Part shown: piece by piece, positions 25,241-35,278 of the stretch
How positions within the stretch are numbered: position 1 is the first letter of the stretch
How the letters are laid out: every line of letters starts with the position of its first letter
Assembly: GCF_000971055.1 (NCBI RefSeq)
Contig: NZ_LARW01000040.1
Coordinates: 62,001 to 126,000 of the forward strand
Direction: 5' to 3'
Origin: Sphingomonas sp. SRS2
Lineage (GTDB): Bacteria > Pseudomonadota > Alphaproteobacteria > Sphingomonadales > Sphingomonadaceae
Length of the DNA: 64,000 nt
Notes under the pieces: generated by a model
Database searches by the model: none
What the model was told of the DNA's origin: nothing
The model's input: the letters and a program-made list of their open reading frames with translations, nothing else
Translations under genes and position numbers: made by a program

Positions 25241-28200
25241 TTACCTTGGCTGAATGGGGGGCTGGACCGGGGCTGGCATGGCTGGCGCCGTCGGAACGGG
25301 TTGCGCGGCCGTGCCCTGGGTGTTGCGCAGCACGATTGAGGGATCGATAAAGGTCTGCGCCGAATTGACGAGACCGCGGAAGGGCGCGGTGATGGTGATG
25401 TTGAAGCGGAAGGGCAGCCGGGTGATCGGGGCCAGGATACGGCCGATGATGCCGCCATTCTTCGCGGTTTCCTGCGGCTTGTCGTTGGTGCCGTCGAAGC
25501 GGACGCGACTGACGATCTCGCCATCGAGCGAACCGTTCAGATCGATGGTGAGTTGCTGATAGCGCATCGACTTGAGAGCATCGAAGGCGATACGCGCCAT
25601 GCTGCCCAGCTCGGCGTTGGTTACATCGCCGACATAGGAAAGCGTCCCGCCCGGCGGCCGCACCCGCAGCAGGCCGTTCTCGATACGCCCACCCTGCGCG
25701 TCGAAGATGATCGGCAAAGTGCCGTCGAACTTACCCGTCACCGCCAGATTCTTGAAATCGAGCTGCTGGACGAAGGTGGCGGCGTCGAGGCCATCTATCC
25801 GGAAGGTCAGGCGTCGCGCGACGGGCTGGCCCATGTCGAGCACCGTGGGCTCGAGGGTCAGCGCGCCGCCAGCGAAAGGCCATGCCCCATCGGCGACCGC
25901 CAGTTTGCGGTCGGGCAGGATCGCATAGCGGATCACGCCATTGGTCACCGAAATGCCTGGGTTTATCTCGGCGATCGTCACCCGCTGGTCAGGGGCGGTG
26001 ACGAGGCCGAGCAGATCGGTGAAGCGGATCACGCCCTTGAGCCCTGTCACCGGGCCGAAGGCGGCCGCGAGATTGAGCCCATCGGTGCGAAACGTGCCGT
26101 CGCTGGTGACAGCGCCTTCCGACCAGCGAATCCGCCCCTGCCCCGCCACGGCGCCCTCGACATTGGCGATCATGCCGAGGGTGAGCGGGGTGATCGCTTC
26201 GGGCTGGAGCGCTTTTCCGAAGCGCAGATCGTCGACATCGAGAACAGCGTCTCCCTTTCCAGACGACAGATCATGGCGGATGGCGACCTTCGCCACGGGT
26301 ACCGCCGATAGCGGTTCCCGCAATGTGGTGGTCGCCTCGATCCGGCCATTTTTCAGGGTAAGCCGAACATCATTGGCCATCAGCGGATGAAAGCGCGGAT
26401 CGGCCTGTTCGGCATCGGCGACCCGAATCGCACCGTCGAGCGACAAGCTGCTCCCCGCCAGCCGCCAGCCACCGACTCCTTCGGAAATCAACAGAGGCAC
26501 CGCGCCAATTTTGCCCGCTGCGCCTTCGAGCCGCCCGGCGAAGCCCTTGCTGCTGATCGCGCCATCGACCGACGTCACGTCGAGCCGGGTCGGCGCGGCA
26601 GGATCGCCAAGCCGGACCGCCAGACCATTCAGGGTGAAGCCCGGCTGGGCGACCCGGAAACCCACCGAGCGAGCTTCCATCGTCAGCGGCTGATCGCCGA
26701 CCCGTCCGCGCAGGCGCGGCGCGGCGATGCGCCCGCCGCCATAGAGCGGTCCGGATATGCCACGCCCGACCAGCGCGCCGCCCACCGGACAGACTGGCAG
26801 ACTCGACCGGCCGATTACGGTTCCGGCAATCGCGAGCCGTTCGAAACCAAGTGGCGCGCATCGCCGGTTGACCGCAAAGGCCCCGCCATGGCCAAGCCAG
26901 ATCGATATAGGCATGTCGAGACCCGAGACATTGCCGTCGGCGAGCGGCCCATCCAGCGTGGCGCGGGTGGTGATTGCCGTTCCACCCCGATCGGCCGGGC
27001 CGAAGATGATCGGCGCAAGCCGCAGCCGCGCTCCACCCGCCTGATAGGGTGCGAGGGTCGCAGATCCGGTCAAGGGTGCGCCAGGCACCGCCTGCCGCAC
27101 ACTCATCACCAGGCGGGGCAGATCGCCGCCGTCGAGTTCGACGCTGGCATTGACCACCGGCCCCGCCTTCGGCCACCGCCAGCCGAACCCTTCGGCACCC
27201 TCGCCGCGCACCAGCAAATGCCCGCCCCGGGCGGCCTTTGCCTCGAATCGCTCGATCCGTGCCACGCCGCCGCGCGTATCATGGTGCATGGCGAAGCGTG
27301 CCGCCCCGTCGATGCTCCGCGTCGCGCGCTGGATCGCGACCGCCCATGCGGCGAGAATAGGAGCGATCGGCATCCCTTCGGCTGACGCCATCTGCCGGAC
27401 CAGCTGGCCGGCAAGTGCGGGATCGAGTTTCGCGCCCGACACTCTGGCCTCTCCGGCGAAATCGATGCTGCCTGCACGTGGGTCCGCGCTATAATTGCCA
27501 CGCAGGACGCCGTAATTCGCGTGCACGGCGGCATAATTGGCCTGCTCGACCAGCAGATTGGCTTTGCCGGCCACCTTGGCGGCAGAAGCATCGAAGCCGA
27601 TTGAGCCGCCCAGTCCGCCGACCTGGATATCCCGCGCCACGAGCCGGCCACGCTTGATCGTAAGATCACCCCGCCAACGCGCAAGATCGGTATCGCCCCG
27701 CGCCGCCAGGTCTAAACGCGGCGCGCTCAGCAGAGCATCCGCACAGGCCATATCGGTGGCCTCGATCGGCCCACGGACCAGGGGATGGCCGTCATCGATC
27801 GCCAGCGCCAGGGATGCACGCGGAGCCGACAATGTGCAGCCGCCAGCCGCCAGCCGATCCGAACCGACCGCAAGCGTGCCTTGGAAGCCGTCTTTCAGCC
27901 CTCCTTTCCCGTCGAGCCGGGCCTGGATCAGGCCTTGCGGCAACATCAGGTCGAGCCGCATCGCCCGCGCCGTAAGCGCGATATCGGGGAGGGTGAAGGG
28001 CTGGTCGCTTTCGCCTGCGGGCAACAACCGGTCGATCGCGCCCAGCGAGACCTTGCCGTCGATCCACCGCCCTCTCAGCCGCACACCGCCTGCATCGATC
28101 GCGCGCACGCTGACGCCGGCGAGGCCCACCGACAGTTCGATTTCGGCCCAGTCGGCGGTGAGATCGGGATTGCGCGGATCACCGATACGGATCGCTTCGA

Positions 28201-28456
28201 TGCGCTGCGTGCGGAAGCCGATCCGGGTCAGCCGATAGCTGGCCGGAACATCACGCGCCGTCAGCGCGTCGTCGATATAGGATGCCGCGATCGGAGCGCG
28301 TTCGGTCCATAGCCAGACGGCACCGCCCGCGAGCACGACCGATCCAACGCCTGCGGCGATCCAAGGCCGGGGCCAACGTCGGGGGGCATCCTCCATCAGT
28401 TCAGGCTTAAGGTCCGCGTCCGGTTCCCGCAATGGCCGCCAATCATGGTTAACCAA
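25241..28456 (-). CDS. ydbH: YdbH-like AsmA-family intermembrane lipid transport protein
   Basis: The 1071-residue protein has one N-terminal membrane helix (about 31-50, WIAAGVGSVVLAGGAVWLW) and a very long repetitive beta-strand body, as in AsmA/TamB/YhdP/YdbH proteins that form a hydrophobic groove across the periplasm for phospholipids. The C-terminal QGGRIENGLLRVRPPGGTLSYVGDVTN region resembles the DUF748/dicarboxylate-domain end of YdbH. Genes for the partners YnbE and YdbL follow directly. The start at 28456 is a TTG with GAGGG nearby; ATG at 28396 is the alternative. Transport of phospholipid is inferred from the E. coli system. Confidence 0.88.
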   Translation of the reverse strand: MVNHDWRPLREPDADLKPELMEDAPRRWPRPWIAAGVGSVVLAGGAVWLWTERAPIAASYIDDALTARDVPASYRLTRIGFRTQRIEAIRIGDPRNPDLTADWAEIELSVGLAGVSVRAIDAGGVRLRGRWIDGKVSLGAIDRLLPAGESDQPFTLPDIALTARAMRLDLMLPQGLIQARLDGKGGLKDGFQGTLAVGSDRLAAGGCTLSAPRASLALAIDDGHPLVRGPIEATDMACADALLSAPRLDLAARGDTDLARWRGDLTIKRGRLVARDIQVGGLGGSIGFDASAAKVAGKANLLVEQANYAAVHANYGVLRGNYSADPRAGSIDFAGEARVSGAKLDPALAGQLVRQMASAEGMPIAPILAAWAVAIQRATRSIDGAARFAMHHDTRGGVARIERFEAKAARGGHLLVRGEGAEGFGWRWPKAGPVVNASVELDGGDLPRLVMSVRQAVPGAPLTGSATLAPYQAGGARLRLAPIIFGPADRGGTAITTRATLDGPLADGNVSGLDMPISIWLGHGGAFAVNRRCAPLGFERLAIAGTVIGRSSLPVCPVGGALVGRGISGPLYGGGRIAAPRLRGRVGDQPLTMEARSVGFRVAQPGFTLNGLAVRLGDPAAPTRLDVTSVDGAISSKGFAGRLEGAAGKIGAVPLLISEGVGGWRLAGSSLSLDGAIRVADAEQADPRFHPLMANDVRLTLKNGRIEATTTLREPLSAVPVAKVAIRHDLSSGKGDAVLDVDDLRFGKALQPEAITPLTLGMIANVEGAVAGQGRIRWSEGAVTSDGTFRTDGLNLAAAFGPVTGLKGVIRFTDLLGLVTAPDQRVTIAEINPGISVTNGVIRYAILPDRKLAVADGAWPFAGGALTLEPTVLDMGQPVARRLTFRIDGLDAATFVQQLDFKNLAVTGKFDGTLPIIFDAQGGRIENGLLRVRPPGGTLSYVGDVTNAELGSMARIAFDALKSMRYQQLTIDLNGSLDGEIVSRVRFDGTNDKPQETAKNGGIIGRILAPITRLPFRFNITITAPFRGLVNSAQTFIDPSIVLRNTQGTAAQPVPTAPAMPAPVQPPIQPR
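28445..28452 (-). promoter_or_regulatory. CtrA-type half-site TTAACCAT
   Basis: TTAACCAT on the minus strand; on the plus strand the TTAA is followed after seven bases by TCAA, close to the CtrA consensus TTAA-N7-TTAA. It lies in the divergent region between ydbH and the gene at 28541, 89 bases before the latter's start. It also overlaps the possible TTG start region of ydbH. Confidence 0.4.
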
Positions 28457-28540
28457 CCCTCAACGCATTGCCTCTATTCCGGCATCGATACCGAAACGGA
28501 CGCCACGGCCACCCTGTTCCGCTGGCCTACGGAGATTCGA

Positions 28541-30337
28541 ATGACCATCCAGTTCGCCCAGGGCATCGTTCAGCGGCTCGGCCCATGCCAGATAGCGCTC
28601 GATCGGCAAGCCCATGCAGAGCTCGCGCGTGAGCTGGCGCTGATCGGCTGCGACGTCGTGGATGTGCCAGCGGCCGCCGCCAAGGGCGCCAACGGTCCGA
28701 CAGCCGGCTTCCTGCTTTGGGCGAATCCCGATCCCAAGGCCTCCTTCGCCGATGCGATCCGCCCCTATCGGCGGATGGACTCGCTGATCCTGCAATCGGG
28801 AGGCCAGGATCGCCGTTCGCTGGAACGCCATTTGTTCGACGCGGGATGGCAGCGGCATCCGGCCGGCATGTCATTGGGCGAGTACCCGGCCTGGTCGGGC
28901 AAAACCCTGCCGCCGGTCACCTATTATCAGCGCGCGCCGCATGGCGGCGCCAGCGAGTTGCAGAAGGGCAGCATCGACGCCGATGCGAGCATCGCCCGCT
29001 ATGCAATGGCTGCCAATCACATCCGGCCCGCAGATCACGTCCTGGTCGATGGCATCGGTGCCGCCGATGGCGCAGCGATCATCATGGCGCTGTCACGCGC
29101 GGACTCGATCATCCGTGTCGGCCCGAAACCCAAGCCCGGCCAATGGGCCGCACGGAGCGCCTGCCAAACCACCGACGCCAGTCTCGCCGGGATCGCCGAT
29201 AATTCGATCGACATGATCGTCGCGCTTGAGCCGGTGGTTCCGGACGACTGGGTCGCACGGCTCGACGATTATGCCCGTATCCTGAAATGCGATGGCCGCA
29301 TCGTCCTCGGCTGGCGCCAGGGCGTGGAAGGCAGTCGCCCCGACGATTGGGCAACCATGCTGGAGGGCGTATCGGACCGCTTCCTGCCCGAGACGCGCTA
29401 TGTGCAGATGGCCATCAGCGCAGATCCGACCGGACCGCACGCGCTGTTCGCCGTAGCGATGGATCAGCCCGTGGCGGCCGACTGGCTGTTCATCGTGGCT
29501 GCCGCCAATCCGCTGGCCGGCGAGGGTCGTGGCGGCGAATATGATCATCCCGCCTATCCGACCGCGATGGGCGACCGGCCTGCGCTGGTCGATTTCGGCG
29601 CAGCTTATGACAATCCCTATCTGTACCGTTCGATGGTCCAGATGGGCGAGCGGCTGACCGACGAGGTCAAGCTGGCCCGGCTCGCCGAGTGCGTGATCGA
29701 GGATTCTCGGGAGGATTCCGCCGATCGCGGCGCCGCTATTGCCGTGCTGGGCTATCGCCTGCTGGAGATGCGCCTGCCCGCAATGGTTCCGTCGGTCCTG
29801 CCCCTGATTGAGGCCTATATCGCCCTCCCGCTGTGCGATGACACGCCCGTTCATGTCCGCCGCTGGCGGATCTCGCTGGCTTTCCTGGCGGGCCGGCTAA
29901 ACGAACTGACGGGGGATCGCGACGCGGCAATGCACTGGTATCGCGAGTCCGCAACCGGGGAATGGTCAGCCTTCTCGCCTCTGCTCGCGACCAAGGCGAT
30001 CGCCGCATCCTTTTACGAAGCGCGCCTGTGCCTGGCCAATGGCGACGTACAAACCGCCCGCGAATGCTTCACCCGTGGAGTCGACACTGCGCTGGAAGCG
30101 GCAGCCTTCCCGCATCGCGAGCAGATGGGCCCAGCCGAGCGGCCGATCTCCTTCTACCTGACCGAACTTGCCGAGGTCATCGACATGGGCTCGCAATGCG
30201 CGAATGCGCTCGCCAACTTCCATCTGTGGGAACGCGATCCGGGGCTGTTCTGGCGTCAGGTCGATGTCCGCCGCTTCGGCATGGCCTCCTGGGCCCGCGA
30301 CCTCGAGCGCGAGAACGCGCAACTGCGGGCCGCATGA
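28541..30337 (+). CDS. Large two-domain protein: degenerate methyltransferase-like domain plus helical repeats
   Basis: The 598 residues show a Rossmann-like middle part (about 155-260) that resembles a SAM-dependent methyltransferase (DHVLVDGIGAADGAAIIMALS, NSIDMIVALEPVVPDDW, LKCDGRIVLGW), but the glycine-rich motif I is poor. The C-terminal third (about 370-570) is helical and TPR-like (ISLAFLAGRLNELTGDRDAAMHWYRESA, EARLCLANGDVQTARECFTRG). GGAG six bases before the ATG at 28541 sets the start. It precedes a methyltransferase gene and kdsD, which hints at surface-glycan work. I do not recognise the family. Confidence 0.75.
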   Translation: MTIQFAQGIVQRLGPCQIALDRQAHAELARELALIGCDVVDVPAAAAKGANGPTAGFLLWANPDPKASFADAIRPYRRMDSLILQSGGQDRRSLERHLFDAGWQRHPAGMSLGEYPAWSGKTLPPVTYYQRAPHGGASELQKGSIDADASIARYAMAANHIRPADHVLVDGIGAADGAAIIMALSRADSIIRVGPKPKPGQWAARSACQTTDASLAGIADNSIDMIVALEPVVPDDWVARLDDYARILKCDGRIVLGWRQGVEGSRPDDWATMLEGVSDRFLPETRYVQMAISADPTGPHALFAVAMDQPVAADWLFIVAAANPLAGEGRGGEYDHPAYPTAMGDRPALVDFGAAYDNPYLYRSMVQMGERLTDEVKLARLAECVIEDSREDSADRGAAIAVLGYRLLEMRLPAMVPSVLPLIEAYIALPLCDDTPVHVRRWRISLAFLAGRLNELTGDRDAAMHWYRESATGEWSAFSPLLATKAIAASFYEARLCLANGDVQTARECFTRGVDTALEAAAFPHREQMGPAERPISFYLTELAEVIDMGSQCANALANFHLWERDPGLFWRQVDVRRFGMASWARDLERENAQLRAA

Positions 30338-30351
30338 AACCCTCCGCCAAC

Positions 30352-30359
30352 ATGGTTAA
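30352..30359 (-). promoter_or_regulatory. CtrA-type half-site TTAACCAT
   Basis: TTAACCAT on the minus strand; plus-strand TTAA is followed after seven bases by TTCA. It lies 68 bases before the methyltransferase start at 30427, in an 89-base gap. Confidence 0.4.
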
Positions 30360-30426
30360 CGAAGGCTTCAACATTAGCCGTTAGGCCTTCTCCCAAATCG
30401 CGGATGCGCGCGCAGGAGAAACTCCG

Positions 30427-31083
30427 ATGAACCTCATGGCCACTGATCTCGGCATAGGTGAACTCAAAACTATCGATGCCGATCACCCGGCCGTGGCAGC
30501 GGCGGGCGAACCCACCACCTATTACGGCGCCGAGATGAGCGAGGCCCTCCGCACGCTGGCAAAGACCTTTACCCGACGCGAGGATGTTGCGACGCTGTTC
30601 GGCGAAGGCGCTATCGGGATCGAATTGGGCGTTGCCGCGGGCGATTTTTCCGAACGAATCCTGAAATTCAACCATGTCGGCTATCTGTTCAGCATCGATA
30701 TGTGGGCAGGCGACCGCGGGCATGGCGTAGACCAGTATCGCGAGGCCATTGCCAGGCTCAGCCCGTATCGCGAGCGAAATTCCATAATCCGCATGCGATT
30801 CGATGAGGCGCTCGACCTGTTCAACGATGCGTCGCTGGATTTCATCTATGTCGATGGTTACGCCCATGATGGCGAACTCAACGGCGCGACGTTTCGCGAC
30901 TGGCTTCCCAAGCTCAAGCGCGGCGGCATCATCGCTGGCGACGACTACGCGCCGGACTGGCCTCTCGTGGTGCAGGCCGTCGATGCATTTGTCGCGGCCA
31001 ACGGCCTCGAACTTCACGTCATCGACTGTCACGAGGACAACTGGAACTCGATGTATCCGACTTGGTTCGCGATGAAGCCCTGA
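30427..31083 (+). CDS. Class I SAM-dependent methyltransferase (Methyltransf_24 type)
   Basis: The 218 residues contain motif I GIELGVAAGDFSERILK (about 69-85), the acidic FSIDMWAGDRGHG, a LDFIYVDGYAHDGE block and LKRGGIIAGDDYAPDWPLVVQAVDAF, as in the Methyltransf_24 group often found in polysaccharide and flagellar-glycan loci. The substrate is unknown. AGGAG lies seven bases before the ATG. kdsD follows after two bases, so the two are co-transcribed. Confidence 0.88.
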   Translation: MNLMATDLGIGELKTIDADHPAVAAAGEPTTYYGAEMSEALRTLAKTFTRREDVATLFGEGAIGIELGVAAGDFSERILKFNHVGYLFSIDMWAGDRGHGVDQYREAIARLSPYRERNSIIRMRFDEALDLFNDASLDFIYVDGYAHDGELNGATFRDWLPKLKRGGIIAGDDYAPDWPLVVQAVDAFVAANGLELHVIDCHEDNWNSMYPTWFAMKP

Positions 31084-31085
31084 CC

Positions 31086-32093
31086 ATGTACCACGATCTG
31101 TCTTTGACTGACCGCCAGACCACCGGCATCACGCTCCAGGCGATCCTCGATCACGGCCGATCGGTCCTCGACGTCGAAGCGCAGGCACTGGCGCAACTGA
31201 GCGAAATGCTCGATGAGGATTTCGCGCGCGCGGTGGAACTGGTTCTCGCGACCAACGGCCGCGTCGTCGTCAGCGGCATGGGTAAGTCGGGCCATATCGC
31301 CCGCAAGATGGCGGCGACTTTCGCCTCAACCGGCACGCCCGCGATCTTCATCCATCCGGGCGAAGCGGCGCATGGCGATCTCGGCATGCTTCTCGGCGGC
31401 GACCTGCTCGTGGCATTGTCCAATTCCGGCGCAACGCCCGAACTGCGGCCGATCATGCATCATGCCCGGCGACTGGGCTGCCCGATCGTCGGCATAACCT
31501 CGCAGCGCCACTCGCCTATCACCCAGATGGCGAGTGTCAGCCTGATCCTGCCGAGCGCACGCGAAGCTTGCCCGGTCAATATTTCGCCCACTACGTCGAC
31601 GACGATGATGCTGGCCCTGGGCGACGCGCTCGCCGTGGCGGCGATGAGCGTGCGTGGAATATCGCGTGAAGCGCTGGAGCTGCTGCATCCGGGCGGCGTG
31701 ATCGGATTGCGCCTGCTGCCGGTCAACGAGATCATGCATGCCGGCGACCAGCTGCCCCTGGTCCCGTTAGACCTGCCGATGCGCGACGTGCTGGTGACGA
31801 TGACCGAGAAGAGCCTCGGCATTGCCGGCGTGATCGACGCCGGGGGCCGGCTGGCCGGAACGATCACCGACGGCGACTTACGGCGCAATATCGATCGGTT
31901 GCTGATGAGCAATGCGGGTGAGGTGATGACGCTCTATCCCAAGACGATCGTCGATGGCACCTATGCCGAAGACGCGCGCGCGATAATGTCGGCGAACAAG
32001 ATCACCTCGCTTTTCGTCATGGATCACAACGATCCTGAAAAGCCGATCGGCCTTGTCCACATCCACGACTTCAATCGTCTGGGGTTGAACTAG
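31086..32093 (+). CDS. kdsD: D-arabinose-5-phosphate isomerase KdsD/KpsF
   Basis: The enzyme makes arabinose-5-phosphate, the first committed precursor of KDO for lipopolysaccharide. The 335 residues comprise an N-terminal SIS domain (VVVSGMGKSGHIARKMAATFASTGTPA, FIHPGEAAHGDLGML, ALSNSGATPEL) and two C-terminal CBS domains (about 205-335, with GTITDGDLRRN and SLFVMD). The ATG two bases after the preceding stop is the best start. Some sphingomonads make sphingolipids instead of classic LPS, so the KDO may serve a capsule or other glycan. Confidence 0.96.
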   Translation: MYHDLSLTDRQTTGITLQAILDHGRSVLDVEAQALAQLSEMLDEDFARAVELVLATNGRVVVSGMGKSGHIARKMAATFASTGTPAIFIHPGEAAHGDLGMLLGGDLLVALSNSGATPELRPIMHHARRLGCPIVGITSQRHSPITQMASVSLILPSAREACPVNISPTTSTTMMLALGDALAVAAMSVRGISREALELLHPGGVIGLRLLPVNEIMHAGDQLPLVPLDLPMRDVLVTMTEKSLGIAGVIDAGGRLAGTITDGDLRRNIDRLLMSNAGEVMTLYPKTIVDGTYAEDARAIMSANKITSLFVMDHNDPEKPIGLVHIHDFNRLGLN

Positions 32094-32126
32094 CATCGCC
32101 ACAAAAATCGGCTAGCGTGCACAGCG

Positions 32127-32819
32127 ATGAGTTCGACGCCACCCGATCCCGCAACCGACGCCAGCGGCCATCGCGCACGGCTGCGCCGTCGCTTGATCGA
32201 GGGCGGTCCGGAAGCTCTGCTCGATCATGAACTCGTCGAATATTTGCTGGCGCTCGCCATTCCGCGCCGCGACACCAAGCCGATGGCGCGCAAGCTTCTG
32301 GCCGAGTTCGGTGGCCTTGGCCCGCTCCTGTCGGCAGACCCAGAATCGCTGGCACGGGCAGAATTGAGCGACGGGGTGATTGCGGCGCTCAAGATCGCGG
32401 AAGCGTCAGCTCTGCGGTTGCTGCGCAGCCGGGCGGCCGACCGACCGATCCTGACCAATTGGCAGGCGCTCGCCGACTATCTCCACGCCGATATGGCGCA
32501 TCGTCTGGTAGAGCGCGTACGAGTTCTCCATCTGAACACCAAGAACGCCTTGATCCGCGACGAGCTGGTGTCGGAGGGGTCGATTGATCAGGCTGCGGTC
32601 CATGTGCGGGAAATCGTACGCCGCGCGCTCGAGCTTGGTTCCGCCGCGCTCATTCTCGTCCACAACCACCCTTCAGGCGATCCCGAACCTAGCCGGCAGG
32701 ACATTGGCCTGACGCGCGAACTGATCGCCGCGCTCAAACCGCTCGGGATCAGCGTCCATGACCACGTCGTGGTGGGCAGTAAAGGTCAGGCCAGTCTGCG
32801 TGCATTGGGGCTGATATGA
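32127..32819 (+). CDS. radC: RadC-family JAB-domain protein
   Basis: The 230 residues carry an N-terminal helix-hairpin-helix-like region (LLDHELVEYLLALAIPRRDTKPMARKLLAEFGGL) and the C-terminal JAMM/JAB metalloprotease-like motif (ALILVHNHPSGDPEPSRQD, H-x-H-x7-S-x2-D-like). The exact function of RadC is unsettled; a DNA-repair role is doubtful. It lies 33 bases after kdsD and before a strong hairpin, so it ends that operon. Confidence 0.93.
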   Translation: MSSTPPDPATDASGHRARLRRRLIEGGPEALLDHELVEYLLALAIPRRDTKPMARKLLAEFGGLGPLLSADPESLARAELSDGVIAALKIAEASALRLLRSRAADRPILTNWQALADYLHADMAHRLVERVRVLHLNTKNALIRDELVSEGSIDQAAVHVREIVRRALELGSAALILVHNHPSGDPEPSRQDIGLTRELIAALKPLGISVHDHVVVGSKGQASLRALGLI

Positions 32820-32822
32820 AAA

Positions 32823-32844
32823 GAGACGGCCCGAAGGCCGTCTC
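32823..32844. terminator. Terminator between convergent radC and EF-hand gene
   Basis: A perfect 9-bp stem (GAGACGGCC/GGCCGTCTC) with loop CGAA begins four bases after the radC stop and is flanked by AAAA on one side and ATCTT on the other, so it can serve both strands. Confidence 0.75.
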
Positions 32845-32865
32845 CATCTTGAGCGGCTGGCCCGA

Positions 32866-33480
32866 TCAGGCCGAGAGATAGATCGCCAGTTCATCCGGCG
32901 AGATCATCCGATCCTTATCCTTGTCGGCCTTGGCGAACTCGGCCGAAGTGGCGTTCAGCACCTTGATCGCAGGCAGGTTGGCCTTCTTGCTGGTTTTGGT
33001 CTTTTCGACCTGCGCAGACACATCCTGACCGTTCTTGGCGAGCACCCAGCTCCCGAACTCCAGCGGGGTCAGCTTACCCTTATTGCCCTCGTCATATTTT
33101 GCCCATTCTGCATTGACCTTTGCCGATGCATCGGCACTCGCCGTCGCCGTTGGAGCGGGAGCCGCCGTAGCGGCATCAGCCGTGGCCGTTGCCGGCGCGA
33201 CAGGCGTAGATGCAGCGCCAGGCGCGGTCGTATCGGCGGTCGCCGGGGGCGTCGTTGCCGCAGCCTCAGCGGCAGGCGCGGTGCTCTGAGCGACTGCGGG
33301 AGCCGCTTCGCTAGCGGCCGCGGGAGCCGCAGGCGCGACGTCGGCCGGTGATGTGGCGCCTGTAGGCGCGGGAGCAGCCGCTGCGGCGTCGGGCGCCGGT
33401 TCGTTGGCGGGGCTCTGCGCAATCGCAGTGCCCGACAGGGCGATCAGCGCGGCGCCGCCCATGAGAATCAGCTTGTTCAT
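32866..33480 (-). CDS. Exported EF-hand protein with Ala/Pro-rich linker
   Basis: The 204 residues have a signal peptide (LILMGGAALIALSGTAIAQ), a low-complexity Ala/Pro/Thr linker (about 22-120) and a small C-terminal domain ending in one good calcium loop, DKDKDRMISPDE, plus a weaker paired loop, YDEGNKGKLTPLEF. It is probably a periplasmic or surface calcium-binding protein. Such Ala-rich EF-hand proteins are common in sphingomonads; the target is unknown. No neighbour on this strand suggests a partner. Confidence 0.82.
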   Translation of the reverse strand: MNKLILMGGAALIALSGTAIAQSPANEPAPDAAAAAPAPTGATSPADVAPAAPAAASEAAPAVAQSTAPAAEAAATTPPATADTTAPGAASTPVAPATATADAATAAPAPTATASADASAKVNAEWAKYDEGNKGKLTPLEFGSWVLAKNGQDVSAQVEKTKTSKKANLPAIKVLNATSAEFAKADKDKDRMISPDELAIYLSA

Positions 33481-33886
33481 ATCGTCTCTCCTGACATTTT
33501 GATCAGCGGAATTTCGACGGGATCATGCGTCCCGATACCGATCAAACCCGCGATCACCCGGCAGGTTTCCCGATTCGAAGGCGAAACGGTCGATTGCCTT
33601 CTTGTCTTCGACGAGTCGGGTGCTTTTGCCGATCAGGTGGTCCAGCCTGGCTCTAAAGCATCTGAAGGACTGCAAGGGAATCAGCCAGATCAACGGGAAC
33701 TCCGGCCAATCTCGCCTTCGATCCGCCACCGCGAATCGGCTAAGGGCACGTAATATCTCAAACGCGGGAGCTGCCTTTCGCTCCGCAACTCGTCGATTCA
33801 CGCGTCTTCTTGCCGCCGCAATTGCCGCCCCCCGCCCCCTCTGCTAGGCGCGCGGGCAACCGACCGCGCAACGACAAGGAACGACA
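33481..33886. other. Intergenic region without a convincing gene
   Basis: These 406 bases separate the divergent EF-hand gene and purB. A minus-strand frame (33523-33801, GTG start) and a plus-strand frame (33499-33753, TTG start) are open, but neither has a good start, ribosome site or family resemblance. The purB ribosome site (AAGGA) is at the right end. It must also hold both promoters, which I could not place. Confidence 0.6.
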
Positions 33887-35185
33887 ATGATCCCCCGCTA
33901 TTCCAGGGCCGAAATGGTCAAGATCTGGGAACCCGAAACGCGCTTCCGCATCTGGTTCGAGATCGAGGCGCATGCGACCGACGCGCTGGCGGACCTGGGA
34001 GTTGTGCCGAAGGAGGCTGCGCAGGCGATCTGGGAAAAGGGCGCGTTCGAAGTCGAGCGGATCGACGCGATCGAGGCCGAGGTGAAGCATGACGTGATCG
34101 CCTTCCTCACCAACGTCGCCGAACATGTCGGCGAGCCGGCGCGGTTCATGCATCAGGGAATGACGTCGTCGGACGTTCTCGACACGTGCCTCGCGGTTCA
34201 GCTTGCCCGCGCATCCGACATCCTGATCGACGATCTCGACAAGCTGCTCGATGTACTCAAGCGCCGCGCCTTCGAACATAAGATGACCCCGACCATCGGC
34301 CGCAGCCATGGCATCCATGCCGAACCGGTAACGTTCGGGCTCAAGCTGGCGCAGGCCTATGCGGAGTTCGCGCGCAATCGCGAACGGCTGGTCGCGGCGC
34401 GCAAGGATGTCGCTACGTGCGCAATTTCTGGCGCTGTCGGCACCTTCGCCAACATTGACCCGCGTGTCGAAGAGCATGTCGCCGCAAAGATGGGCCTGAC
34501 CGTCGAGCCCGTCTCGACCCAGGTCATCCCGCGTGATCGCCATGCAATGTTCTTCGCGACACTGGGTGTCATCGCCTCGTCGGTGGAGCGACTCGCAACC
34601 GAGATCCGCCACCTCCAGCGCACCGAAGTGCTCGAAGCCGAGGAATATTTCTCACCGGGCCAGAAGGGCTCATCGGCGATGCCTCACAAGCGCAACCCGA
34701 TCCTGACCGAGAACCTGACAGGTCTCGCGCGGCTGGTGCGCGGCTTCGTCACGCCGGCGCTAGAAAATGTTGCGCTGTGGCACGAACGCGACATCAGCCA
34801 CAGTTCGGTCGAGCGGATGATCGGGCCGGACGCCACGGTAACGCTCGATTTCGCTCTCGCCCGCCTCACGGGCGTGATGGACAAGCTACTCGTCTATCCC
34901 GCGCGCATGCAGAAAAATCTGGATCGCATGGGCGGACTGGTTCATTCCCAGCGTGTCCTGCTCGCACTGACTCAGGCTGGGATCAGCCGCGAGGACGCCT
35001 ATCGGATCGTCCAGCGTAACGCGATGAAGGTTTGGGAATCGGATGGTGAGCTGTCGCTGCTCGAACTGTTGAAGGCCGATGTCCAGGTAACGGAAAAAAT
35101 CAGCGCTGCAGAGCTCGAGGAAAAGTTCGATCTCGATTACCATCTCAAGCATGTCGACACGATCTTCACGCGCGTATTCGGCTGA
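33887..35185 (+). CDS. purB: Adenylosuccinate lyase
   Basis: PurB catalyses two fumarate-releasing steps in purine synthesis. The 432 residues include the N-terminal [19 protein letters not shown], the catalytic-His segment [14 protein letters not shown] and [14 protein letters not shown], and the superfamily signature [12 protein letters not shown]. It is complete and ends 93 bases before a glycosyltransferase gene. Confidence 0.98.
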   Translation: MIPRYSRAEMVKIWEPETRFRIWFEIEAHATDALADLGVVPKEAAQAIWEKGAFEVERIDAIEAEVKHDVIAFLTNVAEHVGEPARFMHQGMTSSDVLDTCLAVQLARASDILIDDLDKLLDVLKRRAFEHKMTPTIGRSHGIHAEPVTFGLKLAQAYAEFARNRERLVAARKDVATCAISGAVGTFANIDPRVEEHVAAKMGLTVEPVSTQVIPRDRHAMFFATLGVIASSVERLATEIRHLQRTEVLEAEEYFSPGQKGSSAMPHKRNPILTENLTGLARLVRGFVTPALENVALWHERDISHSSVERMIGPDATVTLDFALARLTGVMDKLLVYPARMQKNLDRMGGLVHSQRVLLALTQAGISREDAYRIVQRNAMKVWESDGELSLLELLKADVQVTEKISAAELEEKFDLDYHLKHVDTIFTRVFG

Positions 35186-35278
35186 AGCGGCGAGATTGCC
35201 ACCAGGCGTGATGCCGGGCATGTGTCCGGCATCCGCCGCGCACGACAGACGCGGCGGGCAGGGAGCCCCCTCCGCCGC

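Noticed and set aside
33523-33801. 92-codon minus-strand frame before purB
   Set aside because: GTG start without ribosome site, no recognisable domain and a competing frame on the other strand.
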